Source of the DNA: Kiritimatiellales bacterium | GTDB taxonomy: Bacteria > Verrucomicrobiota > Kiritimatiellia > Kiritimatiellales > Pontiellaceae | NCBI GenBank assembly: GCA_030625905.1 | Contig: DAOUQA010000150.1 | Span: 1 to 5,333 of the forward strand | DNA: 5,333 nt | Direction: 5' to 3' | Shown here: positions 4,908 through 5,333 of the stretch, one piece after another | Numbering within the stretch: position 1 is the stretch's first letter | Layout of the letters: every line of letters begins with the position of its first letter | Made by a program: the position numbers and the translations under genes | The notes under the pieces: generated by a model | The model's input: only the letters and a program-made list of their open reading frames with translations | Databases searched by the model: none | Told to the model about the DNA's origin: nothing

Positions 4908-5333
4908 ATGAAAATTTGCGTGCTATTGCCGGGAAGGATTAAGCCGAAGGCACTGGCCGCGGCGCAGGAGGAATATGCCAAGCGCCTTAAGGGCTTTGGC
5001 GTCGAGGTGCTGGAATACAAGGCCGAGAAGGTTTCATCGCGCGCATCGGGGCAGACGAAACAGGCCGAGGCGGAGCGCATTTTCAAGCTGCTGAAGGAGG
5101 GCGACTATCTGGTCGCCTGCGACGAGCGGGGTCAAAAGATCCAAACCTTGGAGATGGCGGAGTTGGTGAAGGCCTCGCGCCAAGGCAGTGCGCCAATGGC
5201 CGGAAAACGGCGAATGGTGGTGGTGATTGGTGGCGCGCTGGGTCTTGCCGGATCGGTGCGGGAGAGGGCGGATGCGGTTTGGTCGCTCTCCTCGCTGGTG
5301 TTGGCGGGCGGCGTGGCGCGCATTGTTTTACTG
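4908..5333 (+). CDS. rlmH: 23S rRNA (pseudouridine1915-N3)-methyltransferase RlmH, partial at the right edge
   Basis: Methylates N3 of pseudouridine 1915 in helix 69 of 23S rRNA, a late step acting on assembled 70S ribosomes. The visible 142 residues begin MKICVLLPGRIK, followed by the EEYAKRLKGFGVEVLEYKAE segment (21-40), the CDERGQ block (71-76, usually LDxxGK), VVVIGGALGL (104-113), which is the SAM-binding SPOUT-knot loop, and WSLSSLVL (125-132). RlmH is about 155-160 residues, so only the last 15 or so, including the usual EQxYRA and PYH end, lie beyond base 5333. The start is chosen because family members begin MK(I/L); no clear ribosome binding site precedes it. An in-frame GTG at 4887 is less likely. 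Where relatives have a PH before the arginine of the last helix, this one reads LAGGVAR. It is transcribed divergently from the thi operon. Confidence 0.9.
   Translation, partial: MKICVLLPGRIKPKALAAAQEEYAKRLKGFGVEVLEYKAEKVSSRASGQTKQAEAERIFKLLKEGDYLVACDERGQKIQTLEMAELVKASRQGSAPMAGKRRMVVVIGGALGLAGSVRERADAVWSLSSLVLAGGVARIVLL

Noticed and set aside
1..5333. CRISPR array, tRNA, rRNA, insertion sequence or phage genes
   Set aside because: No regularly spaced direct repeats, tRNA-like cloverleaf, transposase or phage proteins were seen on either strand.

Overview
The window reads as a piece of bacterial chromosome with moderately high GC (high 50s % by eye), compact genes and several palindromic or tandem intergenic repeats. 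Nothing fixes the taxon. A plant-type UDP-sugar pyrophosphorylase, an anaerobe-style (ThiH) thiazole pathway and repeat-rich spacers would suit an environmental bacterium of the PVC type (for example Kiritimatiellota/Verrucomicrobiota), but this is a guess.

Layout. Bases 1-242 are non-coding leader. At 243-2030 (+) is a full-length UDP-sugar pyrophosphorylase that looks much more like plant USP than bacterial GalU. At 2143-2367 (+) is a small FeoC-like winged-helix protein with a cysteine cluster. The reverse strand then carries a thiamin thiazole operon, read right to left: TPP riboswitch (4830-4743), intrinsic terminator (4730-4698), short GC-rich hairpin (4690-4672), thiS (4658-4458), an 82-bp palindromic element of CGCAAAG motifs (4428-4347), thiG (4318-3515) and thiH (3506-2376). 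ThiH converges on the FeoC-like gene with 8 bp between stop codons. Divergent from the riboswitch, rlmH (4908 onward, +) runs off the right edge.

How the genes work together. ThiS carries sulfur as a C-terminal thiocarboxylate, ThiH makes dehydroglycine from tyrosine by radical SAM chemistry, and ThiG joins these with deoxyxylulose 5-phosphate to form the thiamin thiazole. When TPP is plentiful, the riboswitch plus terminator should stop transcription before thiS. No thiF, thiE, thiC or thiD is present, so the other thiamin steps must be encoded elsewhere. USP, the FeoC-like gene and rlmH have no evident link to thiamin.

I see no wholly new system. The best leads are the plant-like USP, a terminator arm that can also pair with the riboswitch aptamer, and three repeat-like elements inserted within or beside the thi genes.
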